A stretch of DNA of 6,461 nt from Planctomycetota bacterium. Its GTDB lineage: Bacteria; Planctomycetota; Brocadiia; Brocadiales; Bathyanammoxibiaceae. Below are positions 6,303 to 6,461 of the stretch, piece by piece. The DNA lies in contig JAUVQR010000088.1 of the NCBI GenBank assembly GCA_030598065.1, positions 1-6,461 on the forward strand, in the 5' to 3' direction. Made by a program: the position numbers and the translations under genes. The notes beneath the pieces were generated by a model that saw nothing but the letters and a program-made list of their open reading frames with translations, was not told where the DNA came from and ran no database searches. The stretch's first letter is position 1. Each line of letters starts with the position of its first letter.

Positions 6303-6331
6303 GTATGGGCGACCCGGCGGGTCGCCCATAC
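6303..6331. repeat. Perfect 13-bp palindrome, REP-like, between carA and carB
   Basis: GTATGGGCGACCC (6303-6315) and GGGTCGCCCATAC (6319-6331) are exact reverse complements around the three-base loop GGC. The very stable stem begins 14 bases downstream of the carA stop on the minus strand. No U-run follows it in the direction of transcription, and carB lies beyond, so it is not a simple terminator. Its form (long GC-rich stem, tiny loop, intergenic) matches dispersed REP-type palindromes, which usually stabilise the upstream transcript or are copied by RAYT transposases. One copy alone cannot prove that it is dispersed. Confidence 0.7.
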
Positions 6332-6344
6332 CTACTATTATTTT

Positions 6345-6461
6345 CTATTGTTTTGATTGCCTTACCATCTCCAGGAATTTCTCGAACATATGGCCGGCGT
6401 CGCGCGGGCCGGGGGACGCCTCCGGGTGGTGCTGTACGGAGAACGCGGGTATGTCCCTGCA
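6345..6461 (-). CDS. carA: Carbamoyl phosphate synthetase small subunit, C-terminal 38 residues
   Basis: The minus-strand frame entering from the right edge ends at a TAG stop at 6345-6347. Its 38 visible residues include AFSVQHHPEASPGPRD, the end of the class I glutamine amidotransferase domain. The HPE within it supplies the His and Glu of the Cys-His-Glu triad (His353 and Glu355 in E. coli CarA). The nucleophilic Cys lies outside the window. CarA hydrolyses glutamine and passes ammonia to CarB. The usual SPGPHD reads SPGPRD here, a mild change outside the triad. It precedes carB in the same direction, as in the standard carAB operon. Confidence 0.95.
   Translation of the reverse strand, partial: CRDIPAFSVQHHPEASPGPRDAGHMFEKFLEMVRQSKQ

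Noticed and set aside
6303..6331. Intrinsic terminator for carA
   Set aside because: The stem is strong but no U-run follows on the minus strand and carB continues in the same direction.

Overview
The window is bacterial chromosome with four protein genes. Three are on the minus strand: a partial FAD-dependent oxidoreductase of the geranylgeranyl reductase superfamily (1-1112, cut by the left edge), carB (3022-6258, complete) and carA (6345-6461, only the last 38 codons). One is on the plus strand: an exported TPR protein with a C-terminal Cys/His metal-binding-like tail (1612-2670). A cleavable signal peptide on the TPR protein and ordinary bacterial carAB organisation fit a Gram-negative-type bacterium. 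I cannot fix the lineage. Frequent AUA codons and a strong dispersed-type palindrome remind me of uncultivated groups such as anammox-type Planctomycetota, but that is only a guess.

Layout. The oxidoreductase and the TPR gene are divergent and share a 499-bp intergenic region (1113-1611), the most structured non-coding part of the window. It holds a decayed 3' half of a CAU-anticodon tRNA (1148-1199), a 10-bp perfect hairpin (1254-1278), an array of TTAC-starting 10-11 bp units in helical phase (1289-1331, with a further copy at 1384-1394), a 20-bp direct repeat spaced 84 bp apart, and a long imperfect palindrome (1426-1483). A 351-bp region (2671-3021) separates the convergent TPR and carB genes. 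It has no convincing intact gene, but carries a GC-rich hairpin and a faint transposase-like reading frame. carA and carB are co-directional in the order carA then carB, separated by 86 bp that hold two adjacent hairpins (6282-6331).

Function. CarA (glutaminase) and CarB (synthetase) form carbamoyl phosphate synthetase, feeding pyrimidine and arginine synthesis. CarB is conventional, and the residues I checked against E. coli numbering are conserved. The oxidoreductase would reduce a hydrophobic or isoprenoid-type substrate, but the substrate cannot be read from the sequence. The TPR protein is probably a periplasmic or secreted protein-protein interaction module.

Base composition changes across the window: carAB prefers G/C-ending codons, while the oxidoreductase, the TPR gene and the spacers between them are visibly more A/T-rich. 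With the tRNA remnant, this raises the possibility that part of 1200-3000 was acquired. No complete defence, CRISPR or mobile system is visible. The most unusual material is the regulatory architecture at 1283-1483 and the TPR/metal-site fusion.
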